Source: Amycolatopsis iheyensis (GTDB lineage: Bacteria > Actinomycetota > Actinomycetes > Mycobacteriales > Pseudonocardiaceae). From it: a stretch of DNA of 64,000 bases. Location of the stretch: the NCBI RefSeq assembly GCF_024703995.1, contig NZ_JAMXQV010000007.1, positions 310,001 to 374,000 of the forward strand, written 5' to 3'. The position numbers and the translations under genes are program-made. Of this stretch, positions 1 through 7,960 are shown piece after piece. Every line of letters begins with the position of its first letter. Within the stretch, counting starts at the first letter, position 1. The notes under the pieces were generated by a model. That model was not told where the DNA came from. It did not search any database and saw only the letters and a program-made list of their open reading frames with translations.

Positions 1-187
1 GCAGCATGACCCGGACCGGGAGGTCGGTCGCCGACAGCACGTCACGCACCGTCTCCAGCGACGGCGTCAGGCCGTCCTGCGCCATGTCCGCGACCAGTTC
101 GAGGCGGTCGGCCCCGCCCGCCTGCGCGCCTTCGGCGTCCGCCGCGTCCAGCGCGATCACTTCCAGCAGGGGCGTCTTCGAGCTCAT
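1..187 (-). CDS. cutC: CutC family protein, N-terminal part (cut by window edge)
   Basis: The first 62 codons of a gene that runs out of the window on the left. The start is the ATG at 187, preceded by GGATGAGG. The visible protein reads LLEVIALDAADAEGAQ, then AGGADRLELVADMAQDGLTP, and later PVRVML. This matches the opening beta strand and the GGADR(I/L)EL...GGLTPS signature of the CutC copper-homeostasis family, a TIM-barrel protein. It starts 12 bases after the stop of the sensor kinase gene on the same strand, so the two are probably co-transcribed. CutC's true biochemical role is unsettled in the family; the copper link comes from E. coli genetics. Confidence 0.8.
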   Translation of the reverse strand, partial: MSSKTPLLEVIALDAADAEGAQAGGADRLELVADMAQDGLTPSLETVRDVLSATDLPVRVML

Positions 188-199
188 GCCTCATCCGTT

Positions 200-2923
200 T
201 CACTGGTTCCGGGTGTCGTCTCCCCTCGCATGACGCCCTCGCCGGAAGCCGCCTTGAAGGCTTGTCATCCGCTCGCGCACCGCTTCCGGGGAAAGAGAGA
301 GTATCGGCCGCTGCTCCGGCACCGCTCCGGGGCTCGCCGCCGAATCGGCGGGCTGCAGGAACGGCCAGGTGTCCTCCGCGCCGTCTTCCTGCTCCAGCTC
401 GGCCGGCGTCGGCCACTGGTACTCGGGCTCGATCGCGGCGGGCGGCGCAACCGGCGGCGCGACGGGCGGGAACTGCGGCTCGGTGTCCTCGTCGTCCGGG
501 TTCGCCTCGACGGCCGCACTTTCACGTGAAAGTGCGGGCGGGGGTGGGGGCGGCGGGGGCGGGGCCGCCAGGGCGTGCCGGGGCTCCGGGGTGACCGGAC
601 GCGGCTCCTCCGCCACCGGGAGCGGCTCCGCGGCCCGCTGCGGCGGCTCGGGCGTGGCCAGCGCGGACGCGTCGAACCAGCGCGACAGGACGTCGCGGTA
701 GGCGGGCATCCGCTCGGTCGGCGCGTCGAGGTCGAGGTGGTGCGAGTCGTCGTCGGCGGCCGGCCACTCCGGCGCGTGCTCGCGGGCCACCACCGGCGCC
801 CGGCGCGGCGGGCCGGCTTCGATCGACGGCGGGGTCAGCTCCTCGGGCTCCGGCTCGGGTTCCGGCGTGAGCGGGGCCAGCGGCGCGAGCAGCTCGGGCT
901 CCGGGGCCGCGGCGGGCTCGGCGGGCGGGGGCGGCGCGGGCATCGGCGGCAGCTCGACGATCAGCGCCGACGGCACGAGCACGGTCGCGACCAGCCCGCC
1001 GTCGCGGCCCGAGCCGAGGCTGACGTCGATGTGGTGGCGCGTGGCCAGCGTCGCGACCACGAACAGGCCCATCCGGCGCGAGACCTCGACGTCGACGTCC
1101 GGCGGGTGCGCCAGCCGCGCGTTGGTGCGGTCGATCTCCGCCTGCGGCATGCCGGCGCCATGGTCGATGATCTCGATCTGCCAGTCGCCGTCGTGGGTTT
1201 CGGCGCTGGCGACGGTGACCGTCTCGCCGCCGGAATAGCGCGTCGCGTTCTCCAGCAGCTCCGACACGACGTGCACGAGGTCGTTGACGACTTCGCCGCG
1301 CACGGCCACGTGCGGCGCCGGGCCGAGCTCGATCCGCTGGTAGTGCTCGACCTCCGAGAGAGCGGCGCCGATGATCTCGTCGGCCGAGACCGCGCCGGCG
1401 TCCTCGCGCGCGGCGTCGTGCCCGGACAGGACCAGCAGGTTCTCGCTGTTGCGCCGCATCCGCGTCGCGAGGTGGTCGAGCTCGAACAGCCCGGCGAGGG
1501 TGTCCGGGTCCTGCTCGTCGGCCTCCATCCGGTCGAGCACCGACAGCTGCCGCTCGACGAGGTCCTGGCTGCGCTGCGAGAGGTTGACGAACATCGCGTT
1601 GACGTTCTCGCGCAGCAGCGCCTGTTCGCCGGCGAGGCGGACGGCTTCGCCGTGCACCGCGTCGAACGCGCGGGCCACCTGACCGACTTCCTCGCGGGTG
1701 AACACCGGCACCGGCGCGACGGCGAGGCGCTTGCGCAGGTTCTCCGGGGCCGGCTCGGGATCGGTGAGCAGGCCCTGCACGGCCGCGGGCAGCCGGTGCT
1801 CGGCCACCTCCAGCGCCGTCCGGCGCAGGATCCGCAAGGGCCGCAACAGGGACCGCGCGATGACCACCGACAGCACGCCGGCGACGAGCAGGACGCCGAG
1901 GACGACCCCGCCGTCCCAGATCGCCGCCGTGCGGGCCTGCGCGGCGAGCGTGTCCGTGCGCTCCTGCAACTGGACCAGCAGCGCCTGCTGCACCTGGTGG
2001 GTCAGGTTGACCGTGTGGGTCGCCGAGGCGTCCCACTGGTTCGGGTCGAGGCCCGAGAGGTCCTGGCCGTTTTCGGTGCGGGTGAGCGCGGATTCGACCA
2101 TGTCGTTGCCGATGTCGACGACCAGGCCGATCACCGTGTCGTCGAACATCCGCTGCTGCTCGGGCGTGGCAAAAGTGCGGTAGTCGTTGTGGGCGGCGTC
2201 GAGCTCGGCTTCCGCGCCGAGCAGCGCGCGCGTGCGATCACGGCTGAGCGTGCCCTCGGCGAGCGCCTCGGCCATCACCGCCCGCTTGACCGACATCTGG
2301 TCCTTGATCCGCGCCAGCGCGTTGCCCGCCAGGCGCAGCCGCGCCAGCTCGGGGTCGGAGACGTCGGCGGCGGCCGAGTCGCTGATGTCGAGCAGGCCGG
2401 AGATCAGCTCGCTGTAGGAGCGCAGGACGGCGTCGGCGGGGAACGCCGAGTGCTCGGCGGAGAACCGGAGGCCGCCGAGGACGCGCAGCCGGTCGTCGGT
2501 CTGCTGCAGGCTTTCCGCGGCCTTGGCGTCGAGCCGCGGCTTGCTCTCCCCCAGCGTCCGCTCGAACGTGCCGATGGCCTGGTCGACGCGCTTGCGCTGA
2601 CCGGCGAGGTCGGCGGTGTCGCCCTGGCGGTTCTGGGCGACGAAGCGCACGGTGAGGTCGCGCTCGCGCTGCAGCTCGTGCAAGGCTTCGGCGACCGTGT
2701 TGTCGACGCGGCCGCGCGTGGCGAACTCCGCGAGCTGCCGCGCGTCGCGCAGGTCCGAGCTGATCCGCAGGCCGACGAGCGCGATCACGGCGAGTGCGGG
2801 GATGAGGAGGACCGCGAAGAGCTTGGTGCCCAGACGCCAGTTCCGCAGCCGCCACCGGCCACCGGCCGGACGCGGGTCCGCCGCGTCGCCGCCCTTGCGG
2901 GGACGCTTGTCGCGACGGGTCAC
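200..2923 (-). CDS. nitrate/nitrite-sensing-domain membrane histidine kinase
   Basis: A 907-residue sensor kinase of the NIT-HAMP-HATPase type. Near the N terminus is a membrane helix (KLFAVLLIPALAVIALVGLRI), then a long helical extracytoplasmic domain typical of nitrate/nitrite sensing (NIT) domains. A second helix (GGVVLGVLLVAGVLSVVIA) and HAMP follow, then a dimerisation segment with FELDHLATRMRRN, an N-box (SELLENATRYS) and a G-box (DHGAGMP). The last ~280 residues are a low-complexity Pro/Glu tail with a run of nine prolines. I chose the GTG at 2923 because AAAAGGA lies just upstream; an in-frame ATG at 2971 has a weaker site. It resembles the CvnA kinases of Streptomyces conservons, but the usual roadblock/DUF742/GTPase partners do not follow; cutC does. 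Confidence 0.88.
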   Translation of the reverse strand: MTRRDKRPRKGGDAADPRPAGGRWRLRNWRLGTKLFAVLLIPALAVIALVGLRISSDLRDARQLAEFATRGRVDNTVAEALHELQRERDLTVRFVAQNRQGDTADLAGQRKRVDQAIGTFERTLGESKPRLDAKAAESLQQTDDRLRVLGGLRFSAEHSAFPADAVLRSYSELISGLLDISDSAAADVSDPELARLRLAGNALARIKDQMSVKRAVMAEALAEGTLSRDRTRALLGAEAELDAAHNDYRTFATPEQQRMFDDTVIGLVVDIGNDMVESALTRTENGQDLSGLDPNQWDASATHTVNLTHQVQQALLVQLQERTDTLAAQARTAAIWDGGVVLGVLLVAGVLSVVIARSLLRPLRILRRTALEVAEHRLPAAVQGLLTDPEPAPENLRKRLAVAPVPVFTREEVGQVARAFDAVHGEAVRLAGEQALLRENVNAMFVNLSQRSQDLVERQLSVLDRMEADEQDPDTLAGLFELDHLATRMRRNSENLLVLSGHDAAREDAGAVSADEIIGAALSEVEHYQRIELGPAPHVAVRGEVVNDLVHVVSELLENATRYSGGETVTVASAETHDGDWQIEIIDHGAGMPQAEIDRTNARLAHPPDVDVEVSRRMGLFVVATLATRHHIDVSLGSGRDGGLVATVLVPSALIVELPPMPAPPPPAEPAAAPEPELLAPLAPLTPEPEPEPEELTPPSIEAGPPRRAPVVAREHAPEWPAADDDSHHLDLDAPTERMPAYRDVLSRWFDASALATPEPPQRAAEPLPVAEEPRPVTPEPRHALAAPPPPPPPPPALSRESAAVEANPDDEDTEPQFPPVAPPVAPPAAIEPEYQWPTPAELEQEDGAEDTWPFLQPADSAASPGAVPEQRPILSLSPEAVRERMTSLQGGFRRGRHARGDDTRNQ
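514..537. repeat. 24-bp perfect palindrome inside the kinase gene, core TTTCACGTGAAA
   Basis: Bases 514-537 are self-complementary over the full 24 bp, with no loop. The central 12 bases are TTTCACGTGAAA. A second 24-bp perfect palindrome with the same central 14 bases lies at 62801-62824 inside the SARP gene. In both genes it encodes the peptide LSRES on the minus strand. The 12-base core equals the core of the ParB site parS, but the flanks differ. Confidence 0.85.
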
Positions 2924-3044
2924 CTGGTTTCCTTTTCCGCCGCGGGAGGGAACCCGCGGATCCGACGACATCTCGAACCTACTGAACGGTAGCCCGCCCC
3001 ATGAAGATCCGAAAGCCGTGCTGGCGCGATACGGCCCTGCCCGC

Positions 3045-3072
3045 GATCGTATGGGGCGCGGACCATACGATC
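3045..3072. promoter_or_regulatory. 10-bp inverted repeat between divergent kinase and binding-protein genes
   Basis: GATCGTATGG at 3045-3054 is repeated inverted as CCATACGATC at 3063-3072, with an 8-base spacer. It sits 38 bp before the start of the substrate-binding lipoprotein gene and about 120 bp before the kinase start. No T-run follows, and neither neighbour ends here, so an operator for the divergent pair is more likely than a terminator. The regulator is unknown. Confidence 0.55.
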
Positions 3073-3110
3073 CAGCACGAGAACCAGATTCTCGCGGTAG
3101 GTGAAGGTTC

Positions 3111-4076
3111 ATGATCAGACGCGGACGGACGATTCCGCTGGTAGTGGCGTTGCTGGCCACCGCGGGCTGCAGTGTGTTCTCTTCCGGTTCGACGGCGGCC
3201 CCGCCGCCATTGGAACGGACCACTCTGCGCGTGGGTGTGGGCAACGCCATCGACACCGCGCCCCTGCGCATCGCCGTCGCCGCCGGGAAGTTCGGCTCGG
3301 CGGGGCTGAACGTGCAGCTCGTCGAGCTGGGCGGCGCGGACGGGCTGGCCAAGCTGGCCGCCGGCGACCTCGACGTCACGTTCGCCTCCGACATCGCGGT
3401 GTTCCGCGCCGCGGCGGGCGGTGCGGCCCTGCAGCTGCAGGGCGAGGCCTACACGTCCGGCCCGAACACGATGGCGCTGGTCACACTGCCCGGCTCCGAC
3501 TACACCGAGCCGACGAAGAAGAAGTCGCCGGAGATCGCGGTGAACATGCTCGACGACGTCGGCGCGCTCGCCGCGCGGTCGGTGCTGGGCACCGCGGGCG
3601 TCGACGAGACGAAGATCAAGTTCAAGCAGGTGGCGTTCGACGCGATGCCCCAAGCCCTGCAGGCGGGCGACGCGGACGCGGCGTTGATGATCGAGCCGTA
3701 CATCACCCGGGCCGAGAAGGACCTGGGCGCCCACATCCTGGCCGACGGCGCCCGCGGCTCGACATTGGACTTCCCGTTGTCGGCTTACGCGTCCGCGAAG
3801 CCGTTCGCGCAGGCCAACCCGCGCACGCTGGCGGCGTTCCGCACGGCGTTGGGCGCGGCCCAGCAGAGCGCGACGGACCCGGCGGTGGTGCGAGATTCGC
3901 TGCCGAAGTTCTCGGACATCGACTCGACGACGGCGGCGTTGATCTCACTCGGCTCGTACCCGGCGTCGCTCAACGGGATCCGGCTGCAGCGGGTCGCGGA
4001 CCTGATGCACAACTCGGGCCAGCTGGCCAACCGCCTCGACGTCCAGGCGCTGCTGCCGGACCAGAACAGCAACTAG
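3111..4076 (+). CDS. NMT1/NrtA-like ABC substrate-binding lipoprotein
   Basis: A 321-residue exported lipoprotein. MIRRGRT is followed by a hydrophobic stretch and the lipobox LATAGC, giving a lipidated Cys at residue 20. The mature part has the two-lobe pattern of NMT1/THI5/SsuA-like binding proteins: TLRVGVGNAIDTAPLRIAV at the start, then KFGSAGLNVQLVELGGADGL, LAAGDLDVTFASDIAV, and later AALMIEPYITRAEK. Ligands in this family include nitrate, sulfonates and pyrimidine precursors; the sequence does not say which. No permease or ATPase gene is adjacent, so it is an orphan component or acts with a distant transporter. It is divergent from the NIT-domain kinase, which makes a sensing link plausible. 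GGTGAAGG precedes the ATG. Confidence 0.85.
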   Translation: MIRRGRTIPLVVALLATAGCSVFSSGSTAAPPPLERTTLRVGVGNAIDTAPLRIAVAAGKFGSAGLNVQLVELGGADGLAKLAAGDLDVTFASDIAVFRAAAGGAALQLQGEAYTSGPNTMALVTLPGSDYTEPTKKKSPEIAVNMLDDVGALAARSVLGTAGVDETKIKFKQVAFDAMPQALQAGDADAALMIEPYITRAEKDLGAHILADGARGSTLDFPLSAYASAKPFAQANPRTLAAFRTALGAAQQSATDPAVVRDSLPKFSDIDSTTAALISLGSYPASLNGIRLQRVADLMHNSGQLANRLDVQALLPDQNSN

Positions 4077-4092
4077 CTACCACCCTCCGCCC

Positions 4093-4181
4093 GAGCGCCC
4101 CAATGTGGCCTTGGTTGCGTCTGACGCACCCAATGTGGCCTTCGGTGCGTCTGACGCACCGAAGGCCACATTGGGGCGCTC
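4093..4181. repeat. nested ATGTGG palindromic repeat
   Basis: A structured intergenic repeat. The outer arms GAGCGCCCCAATGTGGCCTT (4093-4112) and 4162-4181 are perfect 20-base complements. Inside, 4129-4151 and 4153-4175 form a perfect 23-bp inverted repeat around one base. The unit CCCAATGTGG thus occurs twice forward and once inverted. A second member lies at 50457-50543. It may also end transcription of the lipoprotein gene upstream. Confidence 0.85.
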
Positions 4182-4214
4182 GCCTGCCGACCTCCATATT
4201 CGCTGTCGCCAAAC

Positions 4215-4248
4215 TTGCACTTGGTCTACTTTTGCACTCAGTCTACTT
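4215..4248. promoter_or_regulatory. tandem 17-bp repeat, likely promoter/operator of the FAD monooxygenase
   Basis: TTGCACTTGGTCTACTT (4215-4231) is followed directly by TTGCACTCAGTCTACTT (4232-4248), 15 of 17 bases identical. The repeat ends 12 bases before the monooxygenase ATG, next to its ribosome site GAGGAG. The layout resembles operators of TetR-family repressors that control flavin monooxygenases, but no TetR gene is adjacent, so the regulator would be encoded elsewhere. Confidence 0.6.
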
Positions 4249-4260
4249 GAGGAGTGCTCG

Positions 4261-5640
4261 ATGACCACCGTCCTGATCGCCGGAGCCGGGCCGACCGGCC
4301 TGATGACCGCCGCCGAACTCGCGCTCGCCGGCGTCGACGTGACCGTCCTCGACCGCCGTGACGGGCCCGGCCTGCCGCGGCCCGTCGGCCTGCAGCCCCG
4401 CACCGCCGAACTCCTGGACATGCGTGGCCTCGACCCCGCCGAGGCGGAGCAGGACGGCCCCAGCGGGCACTTCGCGGGGCTGCCGGTGCCCTTCGACTAC
4501 GGCGCCTGGCGGACCCGCCACCCCCGCGTCCTGAACCGCACCCAGGACGACGTCGAGGCGATGCTGGCCGAACACGCCGTCAAGCACGGCGCCGTCATCG
4601 AACGCGGCCACGACATACGGACCGTCGACGCCGACGCCGACGGTGTCACCGTCGACGGACGCCGCGCGCGCTGGCTCGTGGCCTGCGACGGCGCGCACAG
4701 CACGGTCCGGCGGCTGCTCGGGCTGCCGTTCCCCGGCCGCACCGAGACCTACGTCGCCACGCTCGCGCACATCCGGCTCGCCGCCGCGTCCGCGCTCGTC
4801 CCGCCCCGCGCGACGCACTTCAGCCAGGTGACGCGGCAGGCGAACGGCTACTGGTCGATGCTCACCCCGCTCGGCGACGGCGGCCACCGGTTCGTCTTCG
4901 GCGCCACAGCGGCGCAGCCGGGCCGCGACGCGCCGGTGTCGGACACCGAAGTGACCGAAGCGCTGACGGCCCTGTACGGCGCCGAGACGCGCCTCGGCGA
5001 GCTGTACGGCGCTTCGCGGTTCAACGACGCGACGCGGCAGCTGGCGCAGTACCGGCACGGCCGCGTGCTCTTCGCCGGCGACGCCGCGCACATCCACCCG
5101 CCGCTGGGCGGGCAGGGGCTCAACCTCGGCGTCCAGGACGCGATGAACCTCGGCTGGAAGCTCGCCGCCGAGTGCCGCGGCACCGCGCCGGCCGGTCTGC
5201 TCGACAGCTACCACACCGAACGGCACCCGGCCGCCGCGCGCGTGCTGCGGCACACCGCGGCCCAGCGCGTGTTCACCGCGCCGAACCGCGACGAGAACGT
5301 CGAGGCGCTGCGCGAGATCGTCATCGACCTGATGCGGCAGCCGGACGGCAACCGCTACTTCAGCGGCCTGCTGTCCGGGCTCGCCCTCGGCTACCCCGGC
5401 GCGGAGCGCGTCCCCGACCTCGACCTGACGACCGCCGCCGGGCCGACGCGGCTCTTCCGGCTGCTGCGCGCCGGCCGCGGGCTGCTCCTCGACCTCGGCG
5501 ACCACCCGGCGCCCGTGCGCGACACCGTCGACCACGTGCGGGCGGCCACCACCGACGACGCGTACCGCGGCCGGCTGCTGCTGATCCGCCCGGACGGGTA
5601 CGCCGTCGACCCCGCCGACCCGGGCCGGTGGTTCGGCTAG
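4261..5640 (+). CDS. FAD-dependent aromatic monooxygenase (PheA/TfdB type)
   Basis: A 459-residue class A flavoprotein hydroxylase. It shows the three family fingerprints: the Rossmann GAGPTGL at residues 8-14, the DG motif CDGAHSTVR, and the GD motif GDAAHIHPPLGGQGLNLG, which binds the FAD ribityl chain. Such enzymes use NAD(P)H and oxygen to hydroxylate aromatic rings, and include antibiotic-inactivating relatives such as rifampicin monooxygenase; the substrate cannot be told here. I chose the ATG at 4261 because GAGGAG lies 6 bases upstream; an earlier in-frame start would read through the palindromic repeat. The gene stands alone behind a tandem operator and overlaps the next convergent gene by four bases at the stops. 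Confidence 0.88.
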   Translation: MTTVLIAGAGPTGLMTAAELALAGVDVTVLDRRDGPGLPRPVGLQPRTAELLDMRGLDPAEAEQDGPSGHFAGLPVPFDYGAWRTRHPRVLNRTQDDVEAMLAEHAVKHGAVIERGHDIRTVDADADGVTVDGRRARWLVACDGAHSTVRRLLGLPFPGRTETYVATLAHIRLAAASALVPPRATHFSQVTRQANGYWSMLTPLGDGGHRFVFGATAAQPGRDAPVSDTEVTEALTALYGAETRLGELYGASRFNDATRQLAQYRHGRVLFAGDAAHIHPPLGGQGLNLGVQDAMNLGWKLAAECRGTAPAGLLDSYHTERHPAAARVLRHTAAQRVFTAPNRDENVEALREIVIDLMRQPDGNRYFSGLLSGLALGYPGAERVPDLDLTTAAGPTRLFRLLRAGRGLLLDLGDHPAPVRDTVDHVRAATTDDAYRGRLLLIRPDGYAVDPADPGRWFG

Positions 5641-6251
5641 ATGTTCTCGCCGACCGGGCGCAGGCACACCGTCCGGCGCGGTGACCCGCCGTACATCAGC
5701 ACCTTGTCGGCGTCCTCGCAGACGTCTTCGCTGCCGAAACTGGCGGCGAAGACCTCCGCGCGCTCCTGCGCCGCCGGGTCGCCGCAGCCGACCTTGCCGA
5801 TCGTCGCCTCGTCCTCGACGTCGCGCAGGCAGTCGCCGGTGCTGACGTTCAACGCCAGGCAGAGCGTCCGCGCGGAGCTGCCCGTGGTCTGGAACCGCAC
5901 GTAGTCGCCGAGGCTGCACCGGGTGGCCGTGCGGTAGCTGTCCTCGACCTTGTAGGTCGCTGCGTCCGAGCCGCAGCTCACGCGGTGGTAGGCGAGCTTG
6001 CCGCCACCCTCGCGCGTCAGGTACAGGCAGTCGCCGTCGGACGGCGGGCCGGCGCTGTCGAGCCAGTAGATGCCCATCGCGCCGAGCGACCCGAGGCCGA
6101 GGGCGGCGACGACGCACGCGACGAGCGTGATCCGCACCTTCACGCTGAACCAGTGCGGGATCGGGGCCGGGCCCGGCGCCGCGGGCATCGCCGACGGCGC
6201 CGCGTACTCCGGCGTCCGGAACGGGTTGTCGTCGGACGGTGGTGTGGTCAA
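5637..6251 (-). CDS. membrane-anchored Cys-rich protein (LppU/SCO3897-like)
   Basis: About 204 residues: a Pro-rich cytoplasmic head (TTPPSDDNPFRTPEYAAP), one membrane helix (ITLVACVVAALGLGSLGAMGIYWL) and an extracellular domain with about eight cysteines (DCLYL, HRVSCG, TRCSL, TLCLA, GDCLRD, KVGCGD, EDVCED, TVCLRP). The paired Cys pattern resembles actinobacterial LppU-type proteins, whose function is unknown. The start is uncertain: TTG at 6251 has GGAGGG five bases upstream, while GTG at 6299 has no ribosome site and would overlap the helicase promoter. Its stop shares CTAG with the monooxygenase stop. Confidence 0.65.
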   Translation of the reverse strand: MTTPPSDDNPFRTPEYAAPSAMPAAPGPAPIPHWFSVKVRITLVACVVAALGLGSLGAMGIYWLDSAGPPSDGDCLYLTREGGGKLAYHRVSCGSDAATYKVEDSYRTATRCSLGDYVRFQTTGSSARTLCLALNVSTGDCLRDVEDEATIGKVGCGDPAAQERAEVFAASFGSEDVCEDADKVLMYGGSPRRTVCLRPVGENI

Positions 6252-6300
6252 CGTGCCCTCCAGTGCTCCCCTCGGCACCTCGTCCCACCGGCGAGGCACG

Positions 6301-6306
6301 TATAAC
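6301..6306 (+). promoter_or_regulatory. -10 element TATAAC for a probably leaderless XPB mRNA
   Basis: TATAAC ends seven bases before the GTG start of the helicase gene at 6314. No ribosome site fits between them, so transcription probably begins at or next to the start codon. No good -35 hexamer is visible. Confidence 0.55.
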
Positions 6307-6313
6307 AGTAGTT

Positions 6314-7960
6314 GTGACTGATGGCCCGCTGATCGTCCAGTCCGACAAGACCGTGCTGCTGGAGGTCGACCACCCCCAGGCCGGCGACGCGCGCGTCGCG
6401 ATCGCGCCGTTCGCCGAGCTCGAACGCGCGCCGGAGCACGTGCACACCTACCGGATCACGCCGCTGGCGTTGTGGAACGCGCGTGCCGCGGGGCACGACG
6501 CCGAGCAGGTCGTCGACGCGCTGACGACGTACTCGCGCTTCCCGGTGCCGCAGCCGCTGCTGATCGACGTCGTCGACGTGATGGGCCGGTTCGGCCGGCT
6601 GCAGATCGCCAACCACCCGGCGCACGGGCTGGTCATGTCGACCACCGACCGCGCGGTGCTGACCGAGGTCGCCCGCAACAAGAAGATCAGCCCGATGCTG
6701 GGCGCGAAGATCGACGAAGACACCGTCATCGTGCACCCGAGCGAGCGCGGGCGGCTGAAGCAGGCGCTGCTGAAGGTCGGCTGGCCGGCCGAGGACCTCG
6801 CCGGCTACGTCGACGGCGAAGCGCACCCGATCGCACTCGACGAGCAGGACTGGCACCTGCGCGACTACCAGCGGATGGCCGCGGAAGCGTTCTGGGCGGG
6901 CGGCTCCGGCGTCGTCGTGCTGCCGTGCGGCGCGGGCAAGACGCTGGTCGGCGCGGCGGCCATGGCGAAGGCCCAGGCGACGACGCTGATCCTGGTGACG
7001 AACACCGTCGCCGGCCGGCAGTGGAAGCGCGAGCTGATCGCGCGGACGTCGCTGACCGAGGAGGAGATCGGCGAGTACTCCGGTGAGAAGAAGGAGATCC
7101 GGCCGGTCACCATCGCCACCTACCAGGTGATCACCCGCAAGACCAAGGGCGAGTACCGGCACCTGGAGCTGTTCGACTCGCGCGACTGGGGCCTGGTCGT
7201 CTACGACGAGGTCCACCTGCTGCCGGCGCCGGTGTTCCGGATGACGGCGGACCTGCAGTCGCGCCGCCGCCTCGGCCTGACCGCGACGCTGGTGCGCGAG
7301 GACGGCCGCGAGGGCGACGTCTTCTCGCTGATCGGCCCGAAGCGCTACGACGTGCCGTGGCGCGACATCGAGGCGCAGGGCTGGATCGCGCCGGCGGAGT
7401 GCACCGAAGTCCGCGTCACGCTGACGGACGCGGAGCGGCTCGAGTACGCGACGGCGGAGGCCGACGAGCGCTACAAGCTGGCCGCGACCGCGCAGACGAA
7501 GACGCCGGTGATCAAGTCGATCGTCGAGAAGCACGCCGGCGAGCCGACCCTGGTGATCGGCGCGTACCTCGACCAGCTCGAGATGCTCGGCGACGAGCTC
7601 GACGCCCCGGTCATCCAGGGCGCGACGAAGAACAAGGAGCGCGAGGAGCTCTTCGACAAGTTCCGCCGGGGCGAGATCCGGACGCTGGTGGTGTCGAAGG
7701 TGGCGAACTTCTCGATCGACCTGCCGGAAGCGTCGGTGGCGATCCAGATTTCGGGCACGTTCGGCTCGCGCCAGGAGGAAGCCCAGCGCCTGGGCCGGCT
7801 GCTGCGCCCGAAGGGCGACGGCCGCCAAGCCCACTTCTACTCGATCGTCTCGCGTGACACGGTCGACACGGAGTACGCGGCCCACCGGCAGCGGTTCCTG
7901 GCGGAGCAGGGCTACGCGTACCACATCGTGGACGCCGACGACCTGCTTCGGCCGCTCTAG
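6314..7960 (+). CDS. XPB/Ssl2-type DNA repair helicase
   Basis: A 548-residue superfamily 2 helicase. It opens VTDGPLIVQSDKTVLLEVDH, as I recall the mycobacterial XPB orthologues do, then has the XPB N-terminal domain. Motif I is LPCGAGKTLV, motif II is YDEVHLLPAP, the RED motif is in LVREDGREGD, and motif VI lies in GSRQEEAQRLGRLLRPKGDG. Archaeal and bacterial XPB unwind DNA 3' to 5'; a role in repair is inferred from the family. The GTG at 6314 is chosen over upstream starts because conservation begins there and a -10 box sits just before it. It overlaps the convergent gene by four bases. Confidence 0.93.
   Translation: MTDGPLIVQSDKTVLLEVDHPQAGDARVAIAPFAELERAPEHVHTYRITPLALWNARAAGHDAEQVVDALTTYSRFPVPQPLLIDVVDVMGRFGRLQIANHPAHGLVMSTTDRAVLTEVARNKKISPMLGAKIDEDTVIVHPSERGRLKQALLKVGWPAEDLAGYVDGEAHPIALDEQDWHLRDYQRMAAEAFWAGGSGVVVLPCGAGKTLVGAAAMAKAQATTLILVTNTVAGRQWKRELIARTSLTEEEIGEYSGEKKEIRPVTIATYQVITRKTKGEYRHLELFDSRDWGLVVYDEVHLLPAPVFRMTADLQSRRRLGLTATLVREDGREGDVFSLIGPKRYDVPWRDIEAQGWIAPAECTEVRVTLTDAERLEYATAEADERYKLAATAQTKTPVIKSIVEKHAGEPTLVIGAYLDQLEMLGDELDAPVIQGATKNKEREELFDKFRRGEIRTLVVSKVANFSIDLPEASVAIQISGTFGSRQEEAQRLGRLLRPKGDGRQAHFYSIVSRDTVDTEYAAHRQRFLAEQGYAYHIVDADDLLRPL

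Noticed and set aside
516..535. GCACTTTCACGTGAAAGTGC as a true parS centromere site
   Set aside because: Only the 12-base core matches parS; the outer two bases on each side are wrong, and no parA, parB or dnaA gene is in the window.
575..2992. Long plus-strand reading frame opposite the sensor kinase
   Set aside because: It is a high-GC shadow: Arg/Gly/Val-rich with no family pattern, exactly antisense to a well-supported kinase. Similar shadows oppose groEL, the SARP genes, the receptor and others.
4105..4260. N-terminal extension of the monooxygenase from an upstream GTG/ATG
   Set aside because: The extension would be encoded by the palindromic repeat and tandem operator; the ribosome site and the FAD fingerprint both place the start at 4261.
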